The position numbers and the translations under genes were made by a program. Source: Gemmatimonadota bacterium (lineage in GTDB: Bacteria; Gemmatimonadota; Gemmatimonadetes; Longimicrobiales; UBA6960). From it: a stretch of 8,417 bases of DNA. The first letter of the stretch is position 1. Every line of letters begins with the position of its first letter. The notes under the pieces are model-generated. The model did no database searches and was not told the origin of the DNA. It saw nothing but the letters and a program-made list of their open reading frames with translations. Positions 1 through 5,782 of this stretch are shown here, piece by piece. The stretch covers positions 1 through 8,417 of the forward strand of contig JADFLD010000055.1 in assembly GCA_022564535.1 (NCBI GenBank), written 5' to 3'.

Positions 1-111
1 ATCGGAACGATGAACGTGGCGAAGTTCGAGAGGATTATCTCGGCCGTGGGCTTCGTGCTGGATGCCGAGTGCAAGCTTGCCAACGGGGCCTCCGCTTCCG
101 CTGAGGGCTAG
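1..111 (+). CDS. 3' end of an unidentified protein, possibly a class I SAM-dependent methyltransferase (partial)
   Basis: The first frame is open from the left edge and ends at a TAG stop at 109-111, giving 36 residues. There is an internal Met at residue 4, but no ribosome-binding site precedes it and the frame is already open upstream, so this is read as the tail of a gene starting outside the window. The stretch NVAKFERIISAVGF resembles the last helix and strand of many class I SAM-dependent methyltransferases, where a similar 'Arg-Ile-Ile-x-x-x-Gly-Phe' element precedes the final beta strand. The Ala/Ser-rich end (GASASAEG) looks like a disordered tail. That the reading frame is real is moderately likely. 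The family suggestion is weak, because no cofactor motif is inside the window. It converges on the bacilliredoxin gene across a 200-nt gap. Confidence 0.5.
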   Translation: MGTMNVAKFERIISAVGFVLDAECKLANGASASAEG

Positions 112-170
112 CGCATTATCTTCCCCGCCATGACGCCACCAACGACCAATCAGCCGACGGCCAGCCTAGC

Positions 171-201
171 AGGGCAGGGCGTGTGCCCTATGTGTGCCCT
201 A
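171..201. repeat. Direct repeat and nested inverted repeat between convergent genes
   Basis: A 10-bp direct repeat, gtgtgcccta, occurs at 181-190 and again at 192-201. Upstream lie agggc (171-175) and gggc (177-180). The inner pair gggc/gccc (177-180 with 185-188) closes a 4-nt loop, and the outer pair agggc/gccct (171-175 with 196-200) can stack on it across an unpaired stretch on the right arm. The element sits in the 200-nt gap between two genes that converge, where a transcription terminator would be expected, but there is no T-run on either side. It could be a factor-dependent terminator or RNA structure, or chance duplication. Nothing else recognisable was seen in 112-311. Confidence 0.35.
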
Positions 202-311
202 GGAGGATTCGGGACGCATGGTGCGGCTGAATGGTGTCGGCCTATAACGTTGTAGCGGAGCCAGTTAGGAGCATTGCCCTCGTAGCTCATGCGGGCAGGG
301 CAACTGCATTC

Positions 312-740
312 TTAGCAGTGTTCCTCGCAGTGTTCCTCGTAAGCGGCGCGGAGGTCGGCCGCGATGTCCTCCGGAAGGCGCCCCTCGATCTGGTGGCGAT
401 CCATGAAGTACGCCAGCTCTCCATCTTTGAAGAGCGCCACAGAAGGTGAGGATGGTGGGAAGCCGGTAATGTACTCCCGGGTCCGATCCGTCGCCTCGAG
501 GTCCTGCCCCGCGAAGACGGTTGTGAGAACCTCTGGCTTGTGATCGCCCTGCAGCGAGAGGTAGACGGCGGGCCTCATCATTGCAGCGGCACACCCGCAA
601 ACCGAGTTTATGACGACCAAGGTGGTGCGCTTCTCCGTGGCTAACATCGCGTCGACTTCCTGGATCGTTCTCATTTCAGTAAAGCCGACCTTCACCAGGT
701 CTTCGCGCATCGGTGCGATCATCATCTCGGGGTAGGGCAT
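312..740 (-). CDS. BrxA/BrxB-family bacilliredoxin (YphP/YqiW family)
   Basis: This encodes a 142-residue protein, the normal length for the family. Bacilliredoxins are small cytoplasmic thioredoxin-fold proteins that reduce mixed disulfides between protein cysteines and bacillithiol, or act as thiol-disulfide oxidoreductases where bacillithiol is absent. The family signature is clear: the N-terminal MPYPEMM, the active-site segment NSVCGCAAAMMRPA with the diagnostic Cys-Gly-Cys pair at about residues 48-50, then TVFAGQD, the REYITGFPPSSPSVALF segment and a DRHQIEG motif. The ATG at 738-740 is preceded on the minus strand by a perfect AGGAGG seven bases away, which fixes the start. The C-terminus is odd: the usual end AYEEHC is followed by a second EEHC, produced by a 12-bp tandem duplication. 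The gene is transcribed alone and is divergent from the molybdenum hydroxylase operon. BrxA and BrxB cannot be told apart here, so no symbol is given. Confidence 0.93.
   Translation of the reverse strand: MPYPEMMIAPMREDLVKVGFTEMRTIQEVDAMLATEKRTTLVVINSVCGCAAAMMRPAVYLSLQGDHKPEVLTTVFAGQDLEATDRTREYITGFPPSSPSVALFKDGELAYFMDRHQIEGRLPEDIAADLRAAYEEHCEEHC
315..338. repeat. Perfect 12-bp tandem duplication in the bacilliredoxin 3' end
   Basis: The unit gcagtgttcctc occurs at 315-326 and 327-338 with no mismatch. Read on the minus strand it encodes Glu-Glu-His-Cys twice, just before the stop codon. Because it is a multiple of three it keeps the frame and simply lengthens the protein tail by four residues. 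Perfect identity suggests a recent slippage event. Confidence 0.85.
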
Positions 741-747
741 CCGGGTG

Positions 748-753
748 CCTCCT
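748..753 (-). promoter_or_regulatory. Ribosome-binding site of the bacilliredoxin gene
   Basis: On the minus strand this reads AGGAGG, a full match to the anti-Shine-Dalgarno sequence. It lies seven bases upstream of the ATG at 738-740 and is the strongest such site in the window. It decides the start of the bacilliredoxin. Confidence 0.85.
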
Positions 754-856
754 GCGGAGCAATCAAATTTTGGGTGGCCGTCGGGGCCGCGACCGATGAG
801 AAAAATACATCAAGATTAAGGCCTGTCCACACCATCCGTTTCCCCGGCGTTGCGGA

Positions 857-876
857 GTCGCGTCGAAAACCGCGAC
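857..876. repeat. Short perfect inverted repeat upstream of the molybdenum hydroxylase operon
   Basis: The arms are gtcgcg (857-862) and cgcgac (871-876), separated by the 8-nt spacer tcgaaaac. It ends 12 nt before the operon's first start codon and lies in the 148-nt divergent gap to the bacilliredoxin gene. It could be an operator or a leader hairpin hindering initiation on a gene that has no visible ribosome-binding site. A 6-bp GC-rich palindrome can also arise by chance in this base composition. No convincing -35/-10 pair could be assigned in 741-888 on either strand. Confidence 0.3.
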
Positions 877-888
877 CTTGTATACCTA

Positions 889-1392
889 ATGCCCACAGTC
901 ACAGAAATCGTTCACCTGACCGTGAACGGGGACCGCTACGACGTCGGCGTCCCCACGCACTTCACGCTCCTCGAAGCGCTTCGCTACGTGATCGGTTTGA
1001 CCGGCTCGAAGCAGGGCTGCGACAAGGGAGACTGTGGTGCTTGCACGGTCATCGTGGACGGAACGGCGACGCTTTCGTGCCTCATGCCCGTTTGGGAGGC
1101 CGAGGGACGTGCCGTGTTGACGGTCGAGGGTCTCGCCACGCCCCAGGGCCCCCACCCGCTTCAGGACGAATTCGACCTCAGCGGGGCCGCGCAATGCGGG
1201 TTCTGCACCCCGGGAATTCTCTGCTCGGCGGCAGCGCTGCTCGACCGAAACCCAGCTCCGAGCCGTCTCGAGATTCAGGAGGCCCTGGCTGGAAACCTTT
1301 GTCGGTGTACGGGCTACACCAAGATCTACGACGCCGTCGAGGCCGCTGCACTTCGGCTTTCTGAGCGCCCAGTGAGCGGGGTGCCGGAGTGA
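889..1392 (+). CDS. [2Fe-2S]-binding small subunit of a molybdenum hydroxylase (CoxS/HcrC-like)
   Basis: This encodes a 167-residue cytoplasmic protein that carries two [2Fe-2S] clusters and passes electrons between the molybdenum centre and the FAD subunit. The N-terminal plant-ferredoxin-like domain (about residues 7-80) has ligands Cys44, Cys49, Cys52 and Cys64 in [12 protein letters not shown] and LSC. The C-terminal helical domain has Cys103, Cys106, Cys138 and Cys140 in QCGFCTPG and LCRCTGY, so all eight cluster ligands are present. Length matches the family (about 155-175 residues). The ATG at 889 was chosen because only a few residues then precede the conserved LTVNG strand; the frame is open back to a TTG at 850, but that extension is not family-like. 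There is no ribosome-binding site at 889. There is no Tat or Sec signal, so the complex should be cytoplasmic. It is the first gene of the operon, and 40 nt separate it from the large subunit. Within the superfamily the neighbours point to the 4-hydroxybenzoyl-CoA reductase branch, whose small subunit is HcrC. Confidence 0.94.
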   Translation: MPTVTEIVHLTVNGDRYDVGVPTHFTLLEALRYVIGLTGSKQGCDKGDCGACTVIVDGTATLSCLMPVWEAEGRAVLTVEGLATPQGPHPLQDEFDLSGAAQCGFCTPGILCSAAALLDRNPAPSRLEIQEALAGNLCRCTGYTKIYDAVEAAALRLSERPVSGVPE

Positions 1393-1432
1393 GAGCCCGT
1401 CTAGGTAACCTGCAGTCAGACCTCTACTTACG

Positions 1433-3859
1433 ATGGAGGTCGAGCGGCACGACCTCCGCACGCGGCATGGGGCAGTGCCGGGCCCACAGATGACGGCTAA
1501 GCCTCGTAACCGCAAGTCCGAACAGTGGTTAATCGGTTCACCGATGCGGAAGATCGAGGGATTGGACAAGTCCACCGGGCGAGCCATCTATACCGATGAC
1601 ATCGCCCTCCCGGGTATGCTGCATGCCAAGATCTTGCGGAGTCCGCATCCGCATGCGCGCATCGTTTCAATCGACGTCAGCCACGCCTTGGCGCTCGACG
1701 GCGTGCACGGCGTTATCACGGGTCGAGACATGCCGACCACGTACGGCATCATTCCCTGGACCCCGGATGAGTACCCGCTGTGCGTCGATCGCGTGCGCTA
1801 CATCGGGGACGGCGTCGCCGCGTTGGCGGCCGTCGATGAGGACACGGCGATTCGGGCGCTGGATCTGATCGACGTCGAGTACGAAGAGCTGCCGGCGTTT
1901 TTCGACGCGCACGAGGCCGCGGTGGCCGATGGATCCACGCCGTACATCCACGACGCCCGCAAGGAGGGCTGGAACGGCAACATCACGAAGACGGTCCACC
2001 TCGAGTTCGGCGAGGTGGACGCCATGATGGACGGGTCGGATGTCGTCGTGGAAGGTGAGTACTTCTTCGAAGGCTCGACGCACACGGCGATCGAACCGCA
2101 TTGCGCCATCGGTCATTGGGACGGCGTGGGTAAGCTGACGGTTTGGTCGGCGACACAGGTCCCACACTATCTGCACCGCGAATTGTCGCGGGTACTCGGC
2201 GTCGAGCAGGCCCAGGTCAGGGTTCTACAACCCCTCGTCGGGGGTGCGTTCGGGGGCAAGAGCGAGCCCTTCGACCTGGAGTTTTGCGTTGCGAAGCTGG
2301 CGATGGTCACCGGTCGTCCCGTGAAGATCCTGTACACCCGTGAGGAGGTTTTCTACGCGCACCGGGGCCGACATCCGTTCCACATGAAGTACCGGACCGG
2401 TGCCGACAGCGAAGGGAAGCTGACCTCGGTTGACGCGAAGATTCTGCTCGATGGAGGCGCCTACGCGTCGTTCGGCTTGGTTACCACGTACTACTCGGGC
2501 CAGCTGCTCTGTGCGCCATACGAGCTGCCTGCCTACCGGTTCGACTCGACTCGGGTGTACACGAACAAGCCGGCGTGCGGGCCGAAGCGCGGGCACGGCT
2601 CGGTACAGCCGCGCTTCGCATTCGAGGTCCAGATGGACAAGTTGGCGGAGAAGCTTCGCCTCGATCCGATCGAGTTTCGGCGTCGCAACTTCATCGGCGA
2701 GAACACGCGCACCATCAACGAACTTCGCATTACGTCGAACGGATTCCTCGAGTGCCTCGAGTCCGTCGAGCGGGCCAGTGGCTGGAAGGAAAAGTTCGGG
2801 AAGATGCCGTTCGGGCGAGGCCTTGGGATCGCCGGTTCGACATACATCTCTGGGACGAACTATCCCATCTATCCCAACGACATGCCGCAGTCGGCCGTTC
2901 AGATGCAGATCGATCGGAGCGGCCGGGTCGCCGTGTTCAGTGGTGCGAGCGAAATCGGCCAAGGGTGCGATTCCATGGTCGCGTACATCGCGGCCGAAGA
3001 GCTCGGCGTACCGCTCGATTGGGTGCGCGTCATGCGCGGGGACACCGACTTCACCCCGGTCGATCTCGGAGCCTACTCGAGTCGCGTGACGTTCATGCTC
3101 GGCAACGCCGCGATCGACGCTGCGACGAAATTGAAGAAGCTCGTCCAACGGGCGGTGTCAAAAAGTTGGGAGGTGAAGCCGGGAGAGGTTCTGCTCGCGG
3201 GTGGCCTCGCCATGTGGGCGCCGGACACGTCCAGACAGATGCCAATCGAGGAGGCCTTCAACCTCGCCGAGGCCGAGTTCGGAGCGCTCGGATCGACCGG
3301 TTCGTACAACACGCCCAAGGATGTGCACGGAGAGTACCGCGGTGGGACGATCGGTGCGTCACCGGCGTACTCCTTTACTGCACACGTCGCCGAAGTGGAG
3401 GTGGACGTCGAGACCGGCATCGTGGACGTACGCAAAATCTGGGTCGCCCATGACTGCGGTCGGGCGCTCAACCCGGTCCTCGTCGAGGGCCAGATGGAGG
3501 GCTCGGCCTACATGGGCTTTGGCGAGGCGCTCATGGAGGAGCAGGTCTTCAAGGACGCGGATCACGGTCGGGCCGGATTGCACGACGGGCCCTCACTTCT
3601 CGACTACCGAATTCCGACGAGTCTCGACACACCGGAGCTCGAGTCGCTGATCGTGGAGTCCATCGACCCGGAGGGACCGTATGGAGCGAAGGAGGCCGGG
3701 GAGGGTCCCCTCCACCCCTCGATCCCCGCGATTGCCAACGGCATCTATGACGCCATCGGCATCCGCATGGATCGTCTTCCCTTTTCTCCGCCGAACGTAT
3801 GGCGCGCGATCGAGGCCGCGAAAGAGGCCTCGACTTTCGGGGAGCGAGCCGGCCGATGA
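1433..3859 (+). CDS. Molybdopterin-binding large subunit of a xanthine dehydrogenase-family enzyme, 4-hydroxybenzoyl-CoA reductase alpha-like
   Basis: This encodes the catalytic subunit, 808 residues from the ATG at 1433. Its two-domain layout is typical: an aldehyde oxidase/xanthine dehydrogenase a/b hammerhead domain (about residues 45-160, with GRAIYTDDI and RSPHPHARI) followed by the molybdopterin-binding domain to the end. Cofactor-site elements visible are GGAFGGK (270-276), the RGHG loop (386-389), SEIGQG (506-511), RGDT (535-538) and GAYSSR (546-551). The catalytic glutamate of the family is Glu757 in GAKEAGEG. CO dehydrogenase's active-site cysteine motif (AYRCSFR) is absent, which excludes a CoxL form I enzyme. 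The RGHG and SSRVTF stretches are, from memory, close to 4-hydroxybenzoyl-CoA reductase alpha subunits. The start is uncertain: the first 19 residues are not conserved, and the ATG at 1490 (MTAKPRN) is an alternative, neither having a good ribosome-binding site. The stop overlaps the next gene by 4 nt (ATGA). Substrate is inferred, not seen. Confidence 0.93.
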   Translation: MEVERHDLRTRHGAVPGPQMTAKPRNRKSEQWLIGSPMRKIEGLDKSTGRAIYTDDIALPGMLHAKILRSPHPHARIVSIDVSHALALDGVHGVITGRDMPTTYGIIPWTPDEYPLCVDRVRYIGDGVAALAAVDEDTAIRALDLIDVEYEELPAFFDAHEAAVADGSTPYIHDARKEGWNGNITKTVHLEFGEVDAMMDGSDVVVEGEYFFEGSTHTAIEPHCAIGHWDGVGKLTVWSATQVPHYLHRELSRVLGVEQAQVRVLQPLVGGAFGGKSEPFDLEFCVAKLAMVTGRPVKILYTREEVFYAHRGRHPFHMKYRTGADSEGKLTSVDAKILLDGGAYASFGLVTTYYSGQLLCAPYELPAYRFDSTRVYTNKPACGPKRGHGSVQPRFAFEVQMDKLAEKLRLDPIEFRRRNFIGENTRTINELRITSNGFLECLESVERASGWKEKFGKMPFGRGLGIAGSTYISGTNYPIYPNDMPQSAVQMQIDRSGRVAVFSGASEIGQGCDSMVAYIAAEELGVPLDWVRVMRGDTDFTPVDLGAYSSRVTFMLGNAAIDAATKLKKLVQRAVSKSWEVKPGEVLLAGGLAMWAPDTSRQMPIEEAFNLAEAEFGALGSTGSYNTPKDVHGEYRGGTIGASPAYSFTAHVAEVEVDVETGIVDVRKIWVAHDCGRALNPVLVEGQMEGSAYMGFGEALMEEQVFKDADHGRAGLHDGPSLLDYRIPTSLDTPELESLIVESIDPEGPYGAKEAGEGPLHPSIPAIANGIYDAIGIRMDRLPFSPPNVWRAIEAAKEASTFGERAGR

Positions 3860-4794
3860 AGGAGTACCGGGCTCTCGTCGGACCGATTGCGATCGTGTTT
3901 CTCGTCCTGGCAGGCATGCGCTGGTCACCTTTCGAGCCGCACCGATCGCCGGTGGATCCGTCCGGTGCGCCGGGCCATACCGTATCGTGGGCCGACGAGG
4001 ACTGGGCGGTTTTCGATTCGACGGTTCGGTGGGCCCTCGACGCACGGCTCGACACACTTTCGATTGGCGAGGTGATGGCCGAGATCGGGCGTTCGTTCGT
4101 CGGCACCCCATACGTTCCACGGACACTCGAGGTCGAGGGTCCGGAGCGGCTGGTCATCAACTTTCAGGGGCTCGATTGTGTGACGTTCGTCGAGAACGTC
4201 TTCACCCTCGCTCGATTCGTGAAGTCCGACATTGTAGGCCAGCTCGCCGATCGAGCCGGCATCGAAGGGGAGTACGAGCGTGGACTCCGTGCCCTTCGCT
4301 ACCGGAACAACCGGATCGATGGATACCCGAGTCGCCTCCACTACTTCAGCGACTGGATCGGGGACAACGAGCTCAAGCGCTTGCTGCTGGACATCACCCA
4401 GGAGTTGGGCGGGATCGAGGATCTGTCGCCGATCTACTTCATGTCCACACATGCCAACGCGTACCGACAGCTGTCTGATCCTGCGAACGTCGAGGCGATT
4501 CGCGTGACCGAGGCGCGTCTCACCGCCAGCGGAAGGTACGTCATCCCCCAATCCGAGATCGCCGCGGTGGCCCACCGGATTCTGAATGGGGACATCATCG
4601 CGGTCACGAGTACAGTCGACGGACTGGATGTCGCCCATACGGGATTGGCGCTGTGGGTGGATGGCACGCTTCGTCTTCTTCACGCTCCGCTCGTGGGAGA
4701 CGCGGTGCAAATCAGCGCCGTGTCGTTGGCGGAGCGCATTCAGCGCATCGACGGACAGAACGGAATCATCGTAGCGCGTCCGTTGGAGGGCTGA
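3856..4794 (+). CDS. DUF1460 NlpC/P60-like protein (N-acetylmuramoyl-L-alanine amidase-like) with N-terminal membrane segment
   Basis: This encodes a 312-residue protein. A hydrophobic stretch at residues 7-21 (VGPIAIVFLVLAG) acts as a signal peptide or membrane anchor; there is no lipobox cysteine. The rest matches the DUF1460 family, a cysteine-peptidase-like fold whose studied Bacteroides members act on cell-wall peptides or the N-acetylmuramoyl-L-alanine bond. The key motif is NFQGLDCVTFVENV with the presumed nucleophile Cys108. Further family elements are RLHYFSDWI (160-168), the NGDIIAVTSTVDGLDVAHTG segment with the presumed catalytic His261, and RLLHAP (273-278). The start was placed at the ATG at 3856 (ATGA overlap with the large subunit stop) because the membrane segment follows directly; an in-frame ATG at 3799 would add 19 charged residues before it. 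A GGGGAG at 3839-3844 may be the ribosome-binding site. Its place between two subunit genes of a cytoplasmic molybdenum enzyme is unusual, and any functional link to the enzyme is unknown. Confidence 0.88.
   Translation: MKEYRALVGPIAIVFLVLAGMRWSPFEPHRSPVDPSGAPGHTVSWADEDWAVFDSTVRWALDARLDTLSIGEVMAEIGRSFVGTPYVPRTLEVEGPERLVINFQGLDCVTFVENVFTLARFVKSDIVGQLADRAGIEGEYERGLRALRYRNNRIDGYPSRLHYFSDWIGDNELKRLLLDITQELGGIEDLSPIYFMSTHANAYRQLSDPANVEAIRVTEARLTASGRYVIPQSEIAAVAHRILNGDIIAVTSTVDGLDVAHTGLALWVDGTLRLLHAPLVGDAVQISAVSLAERIQRIDGQNGIIVARPLEG
4785..4790 (+). promoter_or_regulatory. Ribosome-binding site of the FAD subunit gene, inside the DUF1460 gene
   Basis: GGAGGG lies five bases before the ATG at 4796 and within the last codons of the upstream gene. 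Ribosomes finishing the DUF1460 protein would terminate on top of it, which supports translational coupling and confirms the FAD subunit start. Confidence 0.75.
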
Positions 4795-4795
4795 T

Positions 4796-5782
4796 ATGCT
4801 GCGCTTGCCCCCGTTCCGCTATCACCGCCCCTCGACGATCGTCGAAGCCGTGGCGCTCAGGGGAGAACACGGCGGCGAGTCGATGTATATCGCCGGAGGC
4901 ACCGACCTCATCCCCAACATGAAGCACCGTTTGTTCGAGCCCGCCCATCTGATCGCGCTGAAGGGGATCGCCGGCCTCGGGGGCATCCGTGAGGAGGGCG
5001 GCCATTTGCGCATCGGCTCGGTTGAGACGCTCACGGCCGTCGCCACGAATGAATTGGTGCAGTCGCGGTTTCCAGCGCTCGCAGAGGCAGCGGCCCACGT
5101 GGCGGGTCCTCAGCTGCGTAACGCAGGGACGATCGGCGGCAACGTCTGTCTCGATACTCGGTGCACCTACTACAATCAGACCGCTTTTTGGCGCGAGGCG
5201 CTGGGCTTCTGCCTCAAGAAGGACGGCGACGTGTGTCACGTGACCCGAGTCGGAAAGAAGTGCGTGGCCGCGCACTCCGCCGACACGCCGCCCGTGCTCA
5301 TGACGCTCGACGCGATCGTGGTGCTCGTCGGCCCGGAGGGTGAGCGTGAGGTGCCGATCCGCGACTTCTTCGTGGCCGATGGGATCGTGAACACGCGGCG
5401 GACACCCGAAGAGATCCTCACGGAGATCCGCATTCCGCTCTCGTCCGCGGCGAGACGGCAGGCCTATGCGAAGTTGCGTCAGCGAAAGTCGATCGACTTT
5501 CCCCTCCTCACGGTCGCGATCGCAGCCGACATGGAGGCCGACGGCACCGTCCTCTCCATAGAGGCGGTGGTGACAGCGCTCGGTTCCCGTCCTCGGGTTC
5601 TGTCGGGATGGGGTGAAGTCGCCCAGGGCCGAACTCTGGACGACGACGTCGTGGACGAACTTGCGGCACGCGCGTACAAGCAGTGTCATCCACTGGAAAA
5701 CATCGTCGTCGATGCCGATTGGAGGCGCGCGATGGTGCCTGTCTACGTGAAGCGGGCGCTCGCCAAGGTTCGGATCGCTTGA
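4796..5782 (+). CDS. hcrB: FAD-binding subunit with 4-hydroxybenzoyl-CoA reductase beta-type [4Fe-4S] insertion (HcrB-like)
   Basis: This encodes the 328-residue flavin subunit of the molybdenum hydroxylase. Both FAD-binding motifs of the CoxM/HcrB family are present: AGGTDL (33-38) and GTIGGN (111-116). Between the FAD domain halves lies an insertion with five cysteines: Cys118, Cys123, Cys139, Cys147 and Cys156 (CLDTRC, GFC, DVCH, KKC). As recalled, in Thauera aromatica HcrB a [4Fe-4S] cluster is held by Cys122, Cys138, Cys146 and Cys155. The last four cysteines here have exactly that spacing. This insertion is absent from ordinary xanthine and CO dehydrogenase FAD subunits. In 4-hydroxybenzoyl-CoA reductase the extra cluster lets low-potential electrons, from reduced ferredoxin, flow to the molybdenum centre and remove the phenolic hydroxyl from 4-hydroxybenzoyl-CoA. 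The start follows the DUF1460 stop by one base and has a good ribosome-binding site. The stop overlaps the next gene. The symbol indicates family resemblance; the substrate may differ. Confidence 0.9.
   Translation: MLRLPPFRYHRPSTIVEAVALRGEHGGESMYIAGGTDLIPNMKHRLFEPAHLIALKGIAGLGGIREEGGHLRIGSVETLTAVATNELVQSRFPALAEAAAHVAGPQLRNAGTIGGNVCLDTRCTYYNQTAFWREALGFCLKKDGDVCHVTRVGKKCVAAHSADTPPVLMTLDAIVVLVGPEGEREVPIRDFFVADGIVNTRRTPEEILTEIRIPLSSAARRQAYAKLRQRKSIDFPLLTVAIAADMEADGTVLSIEAVVTALGSRPRVLSGWGEVAQGRTLDDDVVDELAARAYKQCHPLENIVVDADWRRAMVPVYVKRALAKVRIA

Noticed and set aside
201..247. aggagg followed by an ATG at 218
   Set aside because: The frame ends after nine codons (MVRLNGVGL), spacing is 11 nt, and there is no sign of a real leader peptide.
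231..449. Plus-strand reading frame of 72 codons opposite the bacilliredoxin
   Set aside because: It lies mostly antisense to a clearly recognised gene, resembles no known family and has no good ribosome-binding site.
879..890. tatacct as a -10 promoter element before the first operon gene
   Set aside because: It ends three bases before the chosen ATG, so transcription would begin inside the coding region, and no -35 element lies at proper spacing.
2225..3148. Long minus-strand open frame inside the large subunit gene
   Set aside because: Antisense to a well-conserved gene; long open frames on the opposite strand are common in high-GC coding DNA, and the translation shows no family pattern.
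1433..3859. CO dehydrogenase (CoxL) identity for the large subunit
   Set aside because: The CoxL active-site cysteine motif is missing, and the partner FAD subunit carries the HcrB-type cysteine insertion.
4766..5689. Minus-strand open frame of 307 codons opposite the FAD subunit gene
   Set aside because: Same reason: the plus-strand frame has all the FAD and cysteine motifs, while the minus-strand translation is Arg/His-rich and unrecognisable.
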